Program-made: the position numbers and the translations under genes
In this document: positions 1 to 6,640 of the stretch, piece after piece
Numbering within the stretch: the first letter of the stretch is position 1
Layout of the letters: each line of letters starts with the position of its first letter
The notes under the pieces: model-generated
The model's database searches: none
What the model was told of the DNA's origin: nothing
The model's input: the letters and a program-made list of their open reading frames with translations, nothing else
NCBI GenBank assembly: GCA_947462945.1
Contig: CANHTE010000027.1
Coordinates: 1 to 9,239 of the forward strand
Length of the DNA stretch: 9,239 nt
Origin: Acetobacteraceae bacterium
GTDB taxonomy: Bacteria > Pseudomonadota > Alphaproteobacteria > Acetobacterales > Acetobacteraceae
Direction: 5' to 3'

Positions 1-569
1 ATGGCAGCGATGTGCCCCGCGCCACTGGCCCCGCGGGGTTTGGTGAGCCGGGCACCTCGGCCCAGCACAGCTTCATGCAGCTGGTGCATCAGGGGCCCAA
101 ACCGGTGCCGGTGGACTTCATCCTCATCGCGAACCCCGATCACACCCATGCCGAAAATCATCGCATTTTGCTGGCGCATGGCCTGGCGCAATCCGAAGCC
201 CTGCTGACCGGCCGTGACGCGGCAGGCGTGGAGGCCGATATGCGCGCGGCCGGCGCGGATGAAGCGACCATCGCGCGCCTCTTGCCGCACCGGATTTTCC
301 CGGGCGACCGGCCTTCCGTCACGATCGTGATGCCCCGCCTGGACCCAGCCTCGCTCGGCGCGCTGATCGCGCTGTATGAGCACAAGGTCTTCGTGCTGGG
401 CGCGCTTTGGGGCATCAATCCGTTTGACCAATGGGGCGTGGAACTGGGCAAGGTGCTGGCGACGCCGCTGGTGGCCGAGCTGGCGGCCGGCGCACCCTCC
501 GACGCGCATGACGCCTCCACGCGCGGCCTGCTGGCGGAAGTGCTGAAGCTCCAGGGCGTGCATGACTGA
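1..569 (+). CDS. pgi: Glucose-6-phosphate isomerase, C-terminal part (5' end outside window)
   Basis: This is the C-terminal third of phosphoglucose isomerase, which interconverts glucose 6-phosphate and fructose 6-phosphate in the cytoplasm. The reading frame is open from base 3 and enters from outside the window, so the GTG at 12 is internal. Visible family signatures are GEPGTSAQHSF, whose His (codon 66-68) aligns with the catalytic His386 of E. coli Pgi, and YEHKVFVLGALWGINPFDQ followed by GVELGK, whose Lys (codon 450-452) matches catalytic Lys514. The terminal HDASTRGLL block matches the HDSSTNGLI of the E. coli enzyme. The third catalytic residue (Glu355 in E. coli) would lie just upstream of the window. 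The stop codon overlaps the next gene's start within ATGACTGA, implying translational coupling to the VOC gene and mutL. Identification is very secure; only the missing N-terminus cannot be assessed. Confidence 0.97.
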   Translation, partial: GSDVPRATGPAGFGEPGTSAQHSFMQLVHQGPKPVPVDFILIANPDHTHAENHRILLAHGLAQSEALLTGRDAAGVEADMRAAGADEATIARLLPHRIFPGDRPSVTIVMPRLDPASLGALIALYEHKVFVLGALWGINPFDQWGVELGKVLATPLVAELAAGAPSDAHDASTRGLLAEVLKLQGVHD

Positions 570-1002
570 CGCCCTGCCCTTGGGCGGCTTCGCGCCATTG
601 ATCCCGGAACTCGATGTGGAGAGCATCGAGGTCAGCTTGGATTTCTGGTGTGCGGCGCTGGGCTTCGAAGTCGCCTATGCCCGCCCGGAGGAGCGCTTTG
701 CCTTCCTGCAGCGCGACGGCGCGCAGGTGATGCTGTGCCAGCGCAACGGCAACTGGGACACGGCGGTGCTGGAGCGCCCCTTTGGCCGCGGCATCAATTT
801 CGAGATCAAGGTCAAGAGCATAGCGCCCATCCTCGACGCCCTGGCCTCGCGCGGCTGGCCGCTGTTTCGGGCGCCCGCCGATGCCTGGTATCGCATTGGC
901 GTGGAGGAGGGTGGCAACCGGCAATTCCTGGCGCAGGACCCGGATGGGTATCTGCTTCGCTTCACCGAAAATCTCGGCCACCGGCCGGCCAGGTCGGCGT
1001 GA
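562..1002 (+). CDS. VOC-superfamily protein (glyoxalase / bleomycin-resistance-like)
   Basis: This small 146-residue protein has the vicinal-oxygen-chelate fold. Supporting features are the N-terminal strand PLIPELDVESIEVSLDFW, typical of 'FY..LGF' VOC half-modules (here FWCAALGFEV, residues about 28-37), a central RPFGRGINFEI segment (about 72-82), and the C-terminal FLAQDPDGYLLRF strand (about 121-133). These most resemble the bleomycin-resistance/BLMA branch, whose dimers bind ligands without a metal. I do not see the full His/Glu metal-ligand set of glyoxalase I, so a catalytic role is uncertain. The ATG lies inside the last codons of pgi (8-nt overlap), and its TGA overlaps the GTG of mutL (4 nt). 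It therefore sits between two housekeeping genes in one transcript. The natural substrate is unknown, and bleomycin resistance should not be assumed from the fold alone. Confidence 0.9.
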   Translation: MTDALPLGGFAPLIPELDVESIEVSLDFWCAALGFEVAYARPEERFAFLQRDGAQVMLCQRNGNWDTAVLERPFGRGINFEIKVKSIAPILDALASRGWPLFRAPADAWYRIGVEEGGNRQFLAQDPDGYLLRFTENLGHRPARSA

Positions 1003-2723
1003 CGATCCGCCTCCTCCCCGAGACCACCGCCAACCGCATCGCGGCGGGCGAAGTGGTGGAGCGTCCGGCGGCCGTCGTGAAGGAATTGGTGGAGAATGCG
1101 CTGGATGCCGGGGCGCGGATGATTCGCGTCACGCTCGAACAGGGCGGCATTGGCCGGGTGCTGGTCGAGGATGACGGCATGGGCATGGCGCCCGAGGATC
1201 TGGCCCTGGCGGTGGAGCGCCACGCCACCTCCAAGCTGCCGGAGGAGGCGATGCTCTTTGCCATCGGCACGCTGGGCTTTCGCGGTGAGGCGCTGCCCTC
1301 CATTGGTGCGGTGGCACGGCTTTCCATCACCTCCCGCCCGAAGGGGGGCGAGGCGCATCGCATCATCGTGGAAGGCGGGCGCAAGGCGGCGGTACAGCCG
1401 GCTTCCGGCGCGCCGGGCACGCGCGTCGAGGTGAATGACCTGTTCTTCGCTACGCCCGCGCGCCGGAAATTCCTGCGCAGCCCCCGAAGCGAGGGCGAGG
1501 CGGCGATGGAAGCGCTGCGCCGCCTGGCGCTGGCCTGGCCCGAGGTGGGGTTCGAAGCAACCCTGGAGGGACGCCCGCAATTGCAGCTGGCGCCCACGAC
1601 GCGTGATGGCCGCATCCGGGATTTGCTGGGCGCGGATTTCGCCGCCGCCGCCCTTCCGGTCATCGGGGGGGCGCCGGGCATTCTCGAGATCTCCGGTCAG
1701 GCCGGTGGTCCCGCCTTCACCCGTGCCACGGCGATGGAGCAGCATCTGGTCGTCAATCGGCGCCCGGTGCGGGACCCGCTGCTGCGGGCCGCGTTGCGGG
1801 TTGCGTATCGTGAGGTGATGGCGCCGGGCCGCCATCCTGTCGCGGCGCTGTTTCTGGAATTGCCCGCCTCTGAAGTGGATGTGAACGTCCATCCGATGAA
1901 GACCGAGCTGCGCTTCCGCGACGCCAACGGCGTGCGCGGTGCGGTGATCTCGGCCCTCCGGCGGGCATTGGGGCACGGGGTCGGGCAAGGCGTTTCCCTG
2001 GGCTATGCGGGGCCCGCGCGGTTGAGCTTTGCGCCTGCCCCCCAAGCCGTTTCCCAGGCTGGGCGCGGCTTCGCCGAGCAGGCCCTGCCGTTGAATTTCC
2101 CGGCCCCCGCGCCCTTGGCCTCCCCCGCTGCGCCCGTGCCGGCAGAACACCCGCTGGGCCGTGCCCTGGCCCAGGTGCTGGAGACCTACATTCTCGCCGA
2201 GGCGCCGGATGGCGCGTTGATCCTGGTGGATCAGCATGCCGCACATGAGCGACTGACGCATGAGCGGCTTTCGGCGGAAATCCAGAGCGGTGGCGTACGC
2301 GCCCAGCCCTTGCTGATCCCGGCCGTGGTCGAATTGCCGCAAGCCGCGCGCCTGGCCGATGCAGCGCCGGAATTGGCGCTTCTTGGCCTGGAACTGGAGG
2401 GCTTCGGCCCCGGCGCCGTGATCGTCCGCGCATTGCCCGCCTTGCTCGGCGCCCCCGACCCCGCGCCGCTCCTGCGCGATTTGGCCGAGGAACTGACCGA
2501 GAGCGGGGAGGGCGTGGCGCTGGCTTTGCGGCTCGATGCCGCCATTGCCCGGCTGGCCTGCCATGGCAGCATTCGCGCCGGGCGCCGCCTGACGCCAGCC
2601 GAGATGGACGCGCTGCTGCGCGCCATGGAGCGCACACCCCGCGCCGCCACATGCAGCCATGGACGGCCGACCTATTTGCGGCTGGGTGCCACGGAATTCG
2701 CCAGGCTCTTTGGCCGCAGCTGA
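999..2723 (+). CDS. mutL: DNA mismatch repair protein MutL (endonuclease type)
   Basis: MutL couples mismatch recognition by MutS to strand incision and excision. The start is GTG at 999, because the protein then opens MTIRLLPETTANRIAAGEVV, the canonical family N-terminus; translation further upstream would only read the VOC gene out of frame. The GHKL ATPase motifs are all present: ELVENALDAGA (29-39, catalytic Glu29 and Mg-binding Asn33, same numbering as E. coli), DDGMGM (58-63), RHATSKL (74-80) and GFRGEALPSIGAV (93-105). The C-terminal domain has DQHAAHERLTHE (411-422), the DQHA-x2-E-x4-E metal-binding endonuclease motif, followed by ACHGSIR, CSHGRPT and a terminal F-x-R. Nicking MutL proteins of organisms without MutH carry this set. 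At 574 residues it is slightly shorter than E. coli MutL, mainly through a short proline/alanine-rich linker (about 325-385). The start overlaps the preceding stop in GTGA. The last 17 codons overlap an opposing gene. Confidence 0.97.
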   Translation: MTIRLLPETTANRIAAGEVVERPAAVVKELVENALDAGARMIRVTLEQGGIGRVLVEDDGMGMAPEDLALAVERHATSKLPEEAMLFAIGTLGFRGEALPSIGAVARLSITSRPKGGEAHRIIVEGGRKAAVQPASGAPGTRVEVNDLFFATPARRKFLRSPRSEGEAAMEALRRLALAWPEVGFEATLEGRPQLQLAPTTRDGRIRDLLGADFAAAALPVIGGAPGILEISGQAGGPAFTRATAMEQHLVVNRRPVRDPLLRAALRVAYREVMAPGRHPVAALFLELPASEVDVNVHPMKTELRFRDANGVRGAVISALRRALGHGVGQGVSLGYAGPARLSFAPAPQAVSQAGRGFAEQALPLNFPAPAPLASPAAPVPAEHPLGRALAQVLETYILAEAPDGALILVDQHAAHERLTHERLSAEIQSGGVRAQPLLIPAVVELPQAARLADAAPELALLGLELEGFGPGAVIVRALPALLGAPDPAPLLRDLAEELTESGEGVALALRLDAAIARLACHGSIRAGRRLTPAEMDALLRAMERTPRAATCSHGRPTYLRLGATEFARLFGRS

Positions 2724-3283
2724 ACCTCCTCCCACAACACCTCACAGGCGGCGCCGGCGCGCAGGGTCAGCGTCAGCCCCTCCAGATCGGCCAAGGGCAG
2801 CGGGCCGCGCAGGGCGGCGAGCACGGGCAGGATGGGGCCGGGCAGGGGCGTCTCGGGCAAGGTTATCCGGCCCATTTCGCCCGCGCCCAGGCGCAGGAAG
2901 GGCCGCGCCGGGCTGCCGGCCAGCGCCAGCAGGCAGCCATCGCCCAGGATACGGGCGCGGCGCCAATGCGCCTCCGGAATCAGGCCTTCCTCGCTCCAGA
3001 GGCGGCAGGCGGGGAATTCCGGCCCCTCGCCCAAGCCGCCCGAAAGGCAAAACGGCGCGCCCTCCGCATGCAGGCTGATGGGCCGGCCGGGAAGGCGCAG
3101 GAGCGCCCAGCCCGCTTGCGGCGCATCCAGCCGCGCCTCACCCCTGCCGGTGATGGCGATGAGGGATGAGGAGGGGGCGGGCCTGGGCAAATGCAGCCCC
3201 AGCAGCCTGGCCGCCGGCCATGGGACGGGATGCGGCACGGCGGTGAGCCACAGCCGGCTCAGGCCCGGGCGGCGCTGAAGCAT
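2672..3283 (-). CDS. Hypothetical protein encoded after the glycosyltransferase
   Basis: I do not recognise this 203-residue protein. Reasons to believe it is real: codons are strongly G/C at the third position, as in its neighbours, and its ATG overlaps the stop of the upstream glycosyltransferase in TGATG, a typical re-initiation junction. A longer form from an ATG at 3292 is possible, adding only three residues. The sequence has no signal peptide, no convincing membrane helix and no cysteine-rich or catalytic motif I can name. It is rich in Leu, Pro, Gly, Ala and Arg with alternating hydrophobic stretches that suggest a beta-rich globular protein (inference). Tryptophan/acid pairs such as RLWSEEG and LWEEVQL occur in the second half. 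Its 3' end runs 52 nt into the 3' end of mutL on the other strand. Position suggests a role linked to the glycosyltransferase, but that is only context. Confidence 0.72.
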   Translation of the reverse strand: MLQRRPGLSRLWLTAVPHPVPWPAARLLGLHLPRPAPSSSLIAITGRGEARLDAPQAGWALLRLPGRPISLHAEGAPFCLSGGLGEGPEFPACRLWSEEGLIPEAHWRRARILGDGCLLALAGSPARPFLRLGAGEMGRITLPETPLPGPILPVLAALRGPLPLADLEGLTLTLRAGAACEVLWEEVQLRPKSLANSVAPSRK

Positions 3284-4350
3284 CAACGGCATGCGGCGGC
3301 CAAAACATAGAGGGTGCGGCGGATCATCGCGGCCTCATCCCAGGCCGCCGCCACGTCTCGCGCGCGGGTGACGCGGGCTGCGGTGCCGGCCGTGTCCTTT
3401 TGCGATTCGGCAAAGACGCCGGCGATATGCCCGGGATCCCGCAGGATGAAGCGGGCCATTTCGGCCGCTTCGGGCCAGGCTTCCAGCGCCTGGCGCGTGG
3501 CCAGGATGGGGCAGCCGGCCTGGGCGGCCTCGAGGATGGAGAGGGGGCAGCCTTCATATTCGGAGGGCAGCAGGCAGGCATCCGCCGCCGCCAGCAGCGC
3601 CGGCACCTCCCTGCTTTGGCCCAGCAGATGCACGCCGGACGCGCCCTCCAGCGCGGCCCGCAACGGGCCGTCACCTGCCAGCAGAAACTGCGCGGGGGCG
3701 ATTCTCTCGGCGATGGCGGGGGCCAGTTGCGCGCCCTTGCGGATATCCAGCCGGCCCAGCTGCAACAGCTTCACGCCCGTTGGCAGGCCGCGCCAGGCGG
3801 GTGCGGTGGGGCGGGGCGGCGGCAGGCCATTGGGGATTGCGGCGACCCGGTGGGGCGGCAGGCCAAGCAGCGCCTCCAGCCGCCGGGCAGAGGCTTCGGA
3901 GACGGCCGCCCAGTCATTTCGCAGCGCGGCGAGGGCGGCGCGGTCCGAGGCGGGCAGAACCCAGTCCGGCCGGACCAGATGCACCACGGCCAGGGCGGGA
4001 ATCTTCGCCGCGGCCAGCGCTTCCAGCGCGCCCAGGCCTTCCGTCGGCAAGGGGCAGCAAACCAGCGCGGCATCGGGCTGGAACTGGCGCAGCAGCGCCT
4101 CCAGCGCGCGGAATTGCCAGCGCCGCGCGGCCTCCGGCAAGAGCCCCTCGGGCGCGCGCAGGGGGGCGGGGAGGACGAGCGCCCGGCCCAGCCCCGGCCC
4201 TGCGGCTTGCAGCACGCTGGGCTCGGCCGCCACGGCGCAATCCGCGCCCAGGGCCAGAAAGCCACGGGCCACTTGCAGCGTCTGCTGTTCCGCCCCGCCC
4301 AGAATGGGCGAGGGGATGATAATGAGGATGCGCTCCGGCTGGCCGCGCAT
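3283..4350 (-). CDS. GT4-type (GT-B fold) glycosyltransferase
   Basis: This is a 355-residue retaining glycosyltransferase of the GT4/glycosyl transferases group 1 class, which transfers a sugar from a nucleotide-sugar donor to a cell-surface or metabolite acceptor. Visible features are an N-terminal Rossmann strand RILIIIPSPILGGAEQQ (7-23; GGAEQ is the glycine-rich acceptor-side loop of GT4 enzymes), AAVSEASARR (148-157), AIPNG (171-175), the domain-2 opening LLQLGRLDIRKG (195-206), and the donor-binding block SEYEGCPLSILEAAQAGCPI (263-282). That block contains the E-x7-E motif (Glu266, Glu274). There is no signal peptide or transmembrane helix. The start ATG lies 7 nt after the rsmD stop; the frame is open further upstream but that would overlap rsmD. 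It ends in TGATG with the next gene. No other glycan or lipopolysaccharide genes are visible, so donor and acceptor cannot be inferred. Confidence 0.9.
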   Translation of the reverse strand: MRGQPERILIIIPSPILGGAEQQTLQVARGFLALGADCAVAAEPSVLQAAGPGLGRALVLPAPLRAPEGLLPEAARRWQFRALEALLRQFQPDAALVCCPLPTEGLGALEALAAAKIPALAVVHLVRPDWVLPASDRAALAALRNDWAAVSEASARRLEALLGLPPHRVAAIPNGLPPPRPTAPAWRGLPTGVKLLQLGRLDIRKGAQLAPAIAERIAPAQFLLAGDGPLRAALEGASGVHLLGQSREVPALLAAADACLLPSEYEGCPLSILEAAQAGCPILATRQALEAWPEAAEMARFILRDPGHIAGVFAESQKDTAGTAARVTRARDVAAAWDEAAMIRRTLYVLAAACR

Positions 4351-4357
4351 GCCGGTC

Positions 4358-4903
4358 TCAGCCCTGGAGGATGAGGAGCCGTGCCTTGCCGTGGCTGCGG
4401 TCATCCAGGGGGGTGAAGCGCGTCTCCGGCAGCGGGTCGCGCTGGGCCAATTCGGTGCAAAGCAATGCGCCAGGGGCGATCCAGCCCGCCGCATCCAGCG
4501 CGGCCAGGGCCGGCGCCAGAAGGCCCGCGCCATAGGGCGGGTCCAGGAAGACCAGCGTGGCCGGCTGGATGGGGCGCGGCGGCTTGGTGGCATCCCCCGC
4601 GATGACCTGCCCCTCCGCCTTGCAATTCGCGATGTTGGCGCGCAGGGCGGCCAGCGCCGTGCGGTCCTTTTCGATGAAGGTCGCGCGCGCCCCGCCGCGC
4701 GAAAGTGCCTCAAGCCCCAGCGCGCCGGTGCCTGCGAAGGCGTCCAGCACAATCGCGCCATCCAGCATCTCGCGCCCGGCCCAGGGCGCGTGCCACAGCA
4801 TGTCGAACAGCGCCTGGCGGGCGCGGTCTGAGGTGGGGCGCACGGTCTCGCCCTCCGGGGCGATGAGGCGCTTGCCCTTCCAGAGCCCGGCTATGATGCG
4901 CAT
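4358..4903 (-). CDS. rsmD: 16S rRNA (guanine(966)-N(2))-methyltransferase RsmD
   Basis: RsmD uses S-adenosylmethionine to methylate N2 of G966 in 16S rRNA, near the P site of the small ribosomal subunit. The 181-residue length is normal for the family. Diagnostic segments are the N-terminal MRIIAGLWKGKRL (1-13), VRPTSDRARQALFDML (21-36), the SAM-binding VLDAFAGTGALGLEALSRG (52-70), FIEKD (76-80, acidic residue for the ribose), and the catalytic FLDPPYGAGL (119-128), where DPPY is the N6/N2-methyltransferase motif IV. The ATG at 4903 gives exactly the conserved N-terminus and is preceded by GAGGG about 9 nt upstream. It follows rluB after a 79-nt spacer and is followed by the glycosyltransferase after 7 nt. 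The rluB-rsmD pairing fits a shared role in ribosome maturation. Confidence 0.96.
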   Translation of the reverse strand: MRIIAGLWKGKRLIAPEGETVRPTSDRARQALFDMLWHAPWAGREMLDGAIVLDAFAGTGALGLEALSRGGARATFIEKDRTALAALRANIANCKAEGQVIAGDATKPPRPIQPATLVFLDPPYGAGLLAPALAALDAAGWIAPGALLCTELAQRDPLPETRFTPLDDRSHGKARLLILQG

Positions 4904-4982
4904 GTGTCGGCGCCCTCAAACGACGGGCCTGTTCGGCCCGGCTCCGTCCTGCGCATTTCAGCTTCTTGTCGTTCGGTCATGC

Positions 4983-5924
4983 TCAACGCTTCCGGCTTGG
5001 GGCGGCCAGGCCCAATTGTTCGCGCAGCACCTTGGGGTTCACCTCATCCACCGCGCCGCGCTCCAGCGTGCCGAGCTGGAAGGGGCCGTAGGAGACGCGC
5101 AGCAGGCGGGATACCTCCAGCCCCAAATAGGACAGGACGCGGCGGATTTCGCGGTTCTTGCCCTCCTGAAGGGCCACGGTCAGCCAGGCATTGTCGCCCT
5201 TGCGGCTATCCACGCCGGCTTCGATGGGCGCGTAGCGCACGCCGTCAATCGTCACCCCCTGGGCGAGCGACGCCAAGGCGCGCGGATCGAGATCGCCAAA
5301 GACCCGCACGCGATAGCGCCGCACCCAGGCATTGGCCGGCAATTCCAGCCGGCGGGAGAGCGCGCCATCATTGGTCAGCAGCAGCAGCCCCTCACTGTTC
5401 AAATCCAACCGGCCGACGGAAATCAGGCGCGGCAATCCCTCGGGCAGGCGCTCGAACACCGTGGGGCGGCCTTCCGGGTCCCGATGGGTGGTGACCAGGC
5501 CGGCCGGCTTGTGGAAGCGAAACAGGCGCGTGCGCTCCGGCTCATTCACCGCGCGGCCATCCACGGTCACGATGTCATCGGGCTGCACGAAGGTGGCGGG
5601 CTGGGTCACCAGCTTGCCGTCGAGCTTCACGCGGCCCTCGGCGATGATTTTTTCGGCATCGCGGCGGCTGGCGACCCCGGCGCGGGCCAGCCATTTGGCG
5701 ATGCGCTCGCCGCGCGGGCCATCGGCCTCGGTGGCGGGCGGTTCCAGTTCCTCCAAGGTCTCGGCAGGCGGAATTTTGGCGGGCGGCTTGGCAGCCTGCG
5801 CGGCGGGCTTGCGGCCCGGCCGATTCAGCCCTCCGGGCTTCGCCCCACGACCATCGGACGGGGCTTCGCTGCCCGACCGATTCAGCTCTCCGGGCTTCGC
5901 CCTACGACCATCGGACGGGTTCAT
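4983..5924 (-). CDS. rluB: 23S rRNA pseudouridine synthase, RluB/RluE/RluF family
   Basis: This 313-residue enzyme isomerises a uridine of 23S rRNA to pseudouridine (U2605 for RluB). An S4 RNA-binding domain (about 71-118: ERIAKWLARAGVASRRDAEK) is followed by the RsuA/RluB-type catalytic domain: RFHKPAGLVTTHRDPEGRPT (136-155), the active-site motif VGRLDLNSEGLLLLTNDG (170-187, catalytic Asp174), and LQEGKNREIRRVL (252-264), which fits large-subunit members. The exact target among RluB, RluE and RluF is inferred. The start ATG at 5924 overlaps the previous gene's stop in ATGA and has GGAGG 7 nt upstream, so the long N-terminus is genuinely translated. Residues 2-38 are encoded by two copies of a palindromic repeat and read as imperfect 19-residue units (PSDGR-x-AKPG-x-LNR-x-G). 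Together with a Pro/Ala/Lys-rich stretch up to residue 70 they form a probably disordered extension absent from the core family. Confidence 0.94.
   Translation of the reverse strand: MNPSDGRRAKPGELNRSGSEAPSDGRGAKPGGLNRPGRKPAAQAAKPPAKIPPAETLEELEPPATEADGPRGERIAKWLARAGVASRRDAEKIIAEGRVKLDGKLVTQPATFVQPDDIVTVDGRAVNEPERTRLFRFHKPAGLVTTHRDPEGRPTVFERLPEGLPRLISVGRLDLNSEGLLLLTNDGALSRRLELPANAWVRRYRVRVFGDLDPRALASLAQGVTIDGVRYAPIEAGVDSRKGDNAWLTVALQEGKNREIRRVLSYLGLEVSRLLRVSYGPFQLGTLERGAVDEVNPKVLREQLGLAAPSRKR
5805..5919. repeat. Two tandem copies of a palindrome-rich 57-nt repeat inside rluB
   Basis: Bases 5821-5862 and 5878-5919 are the same 42-nt sequence with only two C/T differences, offset by exactly 57 nt (19 codons, so frame is kept). 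The similarity extends about 15 nt further to the left of each copy, with a one-base length difference there. Each unit contains GGGCTTCGCCC-type short palindromes (GGGC / GCCC around a 3-nt loop). The junction of the two copies (5853-5881) can form a longer imperfect hairpin: ATCGGACGGGGC pairing with GCCCGACCGAT around TTCGCT, with one bulge and one mismatch. The architecture resembles REP-like or Rickettsia-palindromic-element-like sequences that insert in frame into disordered protein regions. That parallel is an inference, because no other copy is present in this window. Confidence 0.85.
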
Positions 5925-6640
5925 CGGCAAGCCTCCACAAAGGCGCGCAGGATCAGCGGGTCGGCCGCATCCACGCTGTATTCCGGGTGCCATTGCACGC
6001 CCAGGGCAAAACGATGCGCCGGCGCCTCGATGCCTTCGATGAGCCCGTCCGGCGCCGTGGCGTTGATGATCAGGCCCTTGCCCACGGTCTTGACCGCCTG
6101 ATGATGCGCGGAATTCACCGCCATGCGCGTGGCCCCCGTGATGCGCGCCAGCAGCGTGCCCGGCGTGATGCTGACCTCATGCCCCGGCTCGGTGCGGGGG
6201 TTGGGCTGTTCATGCGCGATGCTGCTGGGGTGCTCATCGGGAATGTGTTGGATCAGGGTGGCACCCAGCGCCACCGCCAGCAATTGTTGCCCCCCGCAGA
6301 TGCCCAGCACGGGCTGGTTCTTCGCCAAGGCGCGGCGGGTGGCGGCAAGTTCGAAATCGGTGCGGCCGGGCTTCAGCGTCACCTTGGGGTGTGGCGCGAC
6401 GGGCGGGCTGCTCCACAGCGCCGGGTCCACATCAAAGGCGCCGCCGGTGACGAGCAGCCCATCCACCGCATCAAGATACTCGGCCGCGAGTTCCGGTGCA
6501 TGCGGCAGCGCGACGGGCAGCCCGCCCGCGGCCATCACGGCCGAGAAGTAGTTCTGCCGCAGCGCATACCAGGGCAGCTTCGACCAGCCTCCGGCTGGCT
6601 CGGCATCCAGCGTCAATCCGATCACGGGGCGTTTTGTCAT
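5921..6640 (-). CDS. Gamma-glutamyl-gamma-aminobutyrate hydrolase family protein (peptidase C26, class I glutamine amidotransferase-like)
   Basis: This 239-residue cytoplasmic hydrolase is of the PuuD type. The family cleaves the gamma-glutamyl amide bond, for example gamma-glutamyl-GABA in putrescine catabolism, using a Cys-His-Glu triad. The nucleophile elbow is GICGGQQLL with Cys115; the other triad members are His218 and Glu220 in GVQWHPE. GLLVTGGAFDVDPALW (61-76) is the oxyanion-side glycine motif typical of this family (GG.D..P..Y). The start ATG at 6640 gives the expected N-terminus TKRPVIGLTLD. In-frame upstream ATGs at 6670 and 6727 would add non-conserved residues. No Shine-Dalgarno is visible before any of them. 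The gene leads the minus-strand unit and overlaps rluB in ATGA. No other puu genes are present, so the substrate is unproven and I give no gene symbol. Confidence 0.9.
   Translation of the reverse strand: MTKRPVIGLTLDAEPAGGWSKLPWYALRQNYFSAVMAAGGLPVALPHAPELAAEYLDAVDGLLVTGGAFDVDPALWSSPPVAPHPKVTLKPGRTDFELAATRRALAKNQPVLGICGGQQLLAVALGATLIQHIPDEHPSSIAHEQPNPRTEPGHEVSITPGTLLARITGATRMAVNSAHHQAVKTVGKGLIINATAPDGLIEGIEAPAHRFALGVQWHPEYSVDAADPLILRAFVEACR
5932..5936 (-). promoter_or_regulatory. Ribosome binding site of rluB
   Basis: GGAGG on the minus strand lies 7 nt before the ATG at 5924, inside the last codons of the upstream hydrolase gene. Together with the ATGA overlap it fixes the rluB start at 5924. 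The repeat-encoded N-terminus is therefore part of the protein and not an untranslated leader. Confidence 0.75.

Noticed and set aside
648..998. A longer MutL beginning upstream at 648
   Set aside because: The added 117 residues are the VOC gene read in the wrong frame; the conserved MutL N-terminus begins at the GTG at 999.
562..1002. Antibiotic (bleomycin) resistance gene
   Set aside because: The fold is shared by many unrelated VOC proteins, and the housekeeping context with pgi and mutL gives no support for a resistance role.
675..2735. A very long open frame antisense to mutL
   Set aside because: Long antisense frames are expected in high-GC DNA. The translation is rich in Arg, Gly and Gln without motifs, while the opposite strand encodes a complete MutL.
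4351..4761. A longer glycosyltransferase with an extra 137 N-terminal residues
   Set aside because: The extension is rsmD read in another frame, and the Rossmann strand that begins GT4 enzymes starts only after the ATG at 4350.
4891..4980. A 29-codon open frame on the minus strand in the rluB-rsmD spacer, with GGAAG 8 nt before its ATG
   Set aside because: Its codons (several CGA, ACA, CAA, GAA, TTT) do not follow the G/C-ending preference of the neighbours, it overlaps the rsmD start out of frame, and it resembles no small protein I know. Most likely chance.
4557..6101. A long plus-strand open frame antisense to rsmD and rluB
   Set aside because: It covers two well-supported genes on the other strand and has the composition of a shadow frame; the repeated segment in it is only the antisense of the rluB repeat.
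6584..6598. Short palindrome CCAGCC-TCC-GGCTGG in the amidohydrolase gene
   Set aside because: A six-base stem inside coding sequence is expected by chance at this base composition and encodes ordinary conserved residues.
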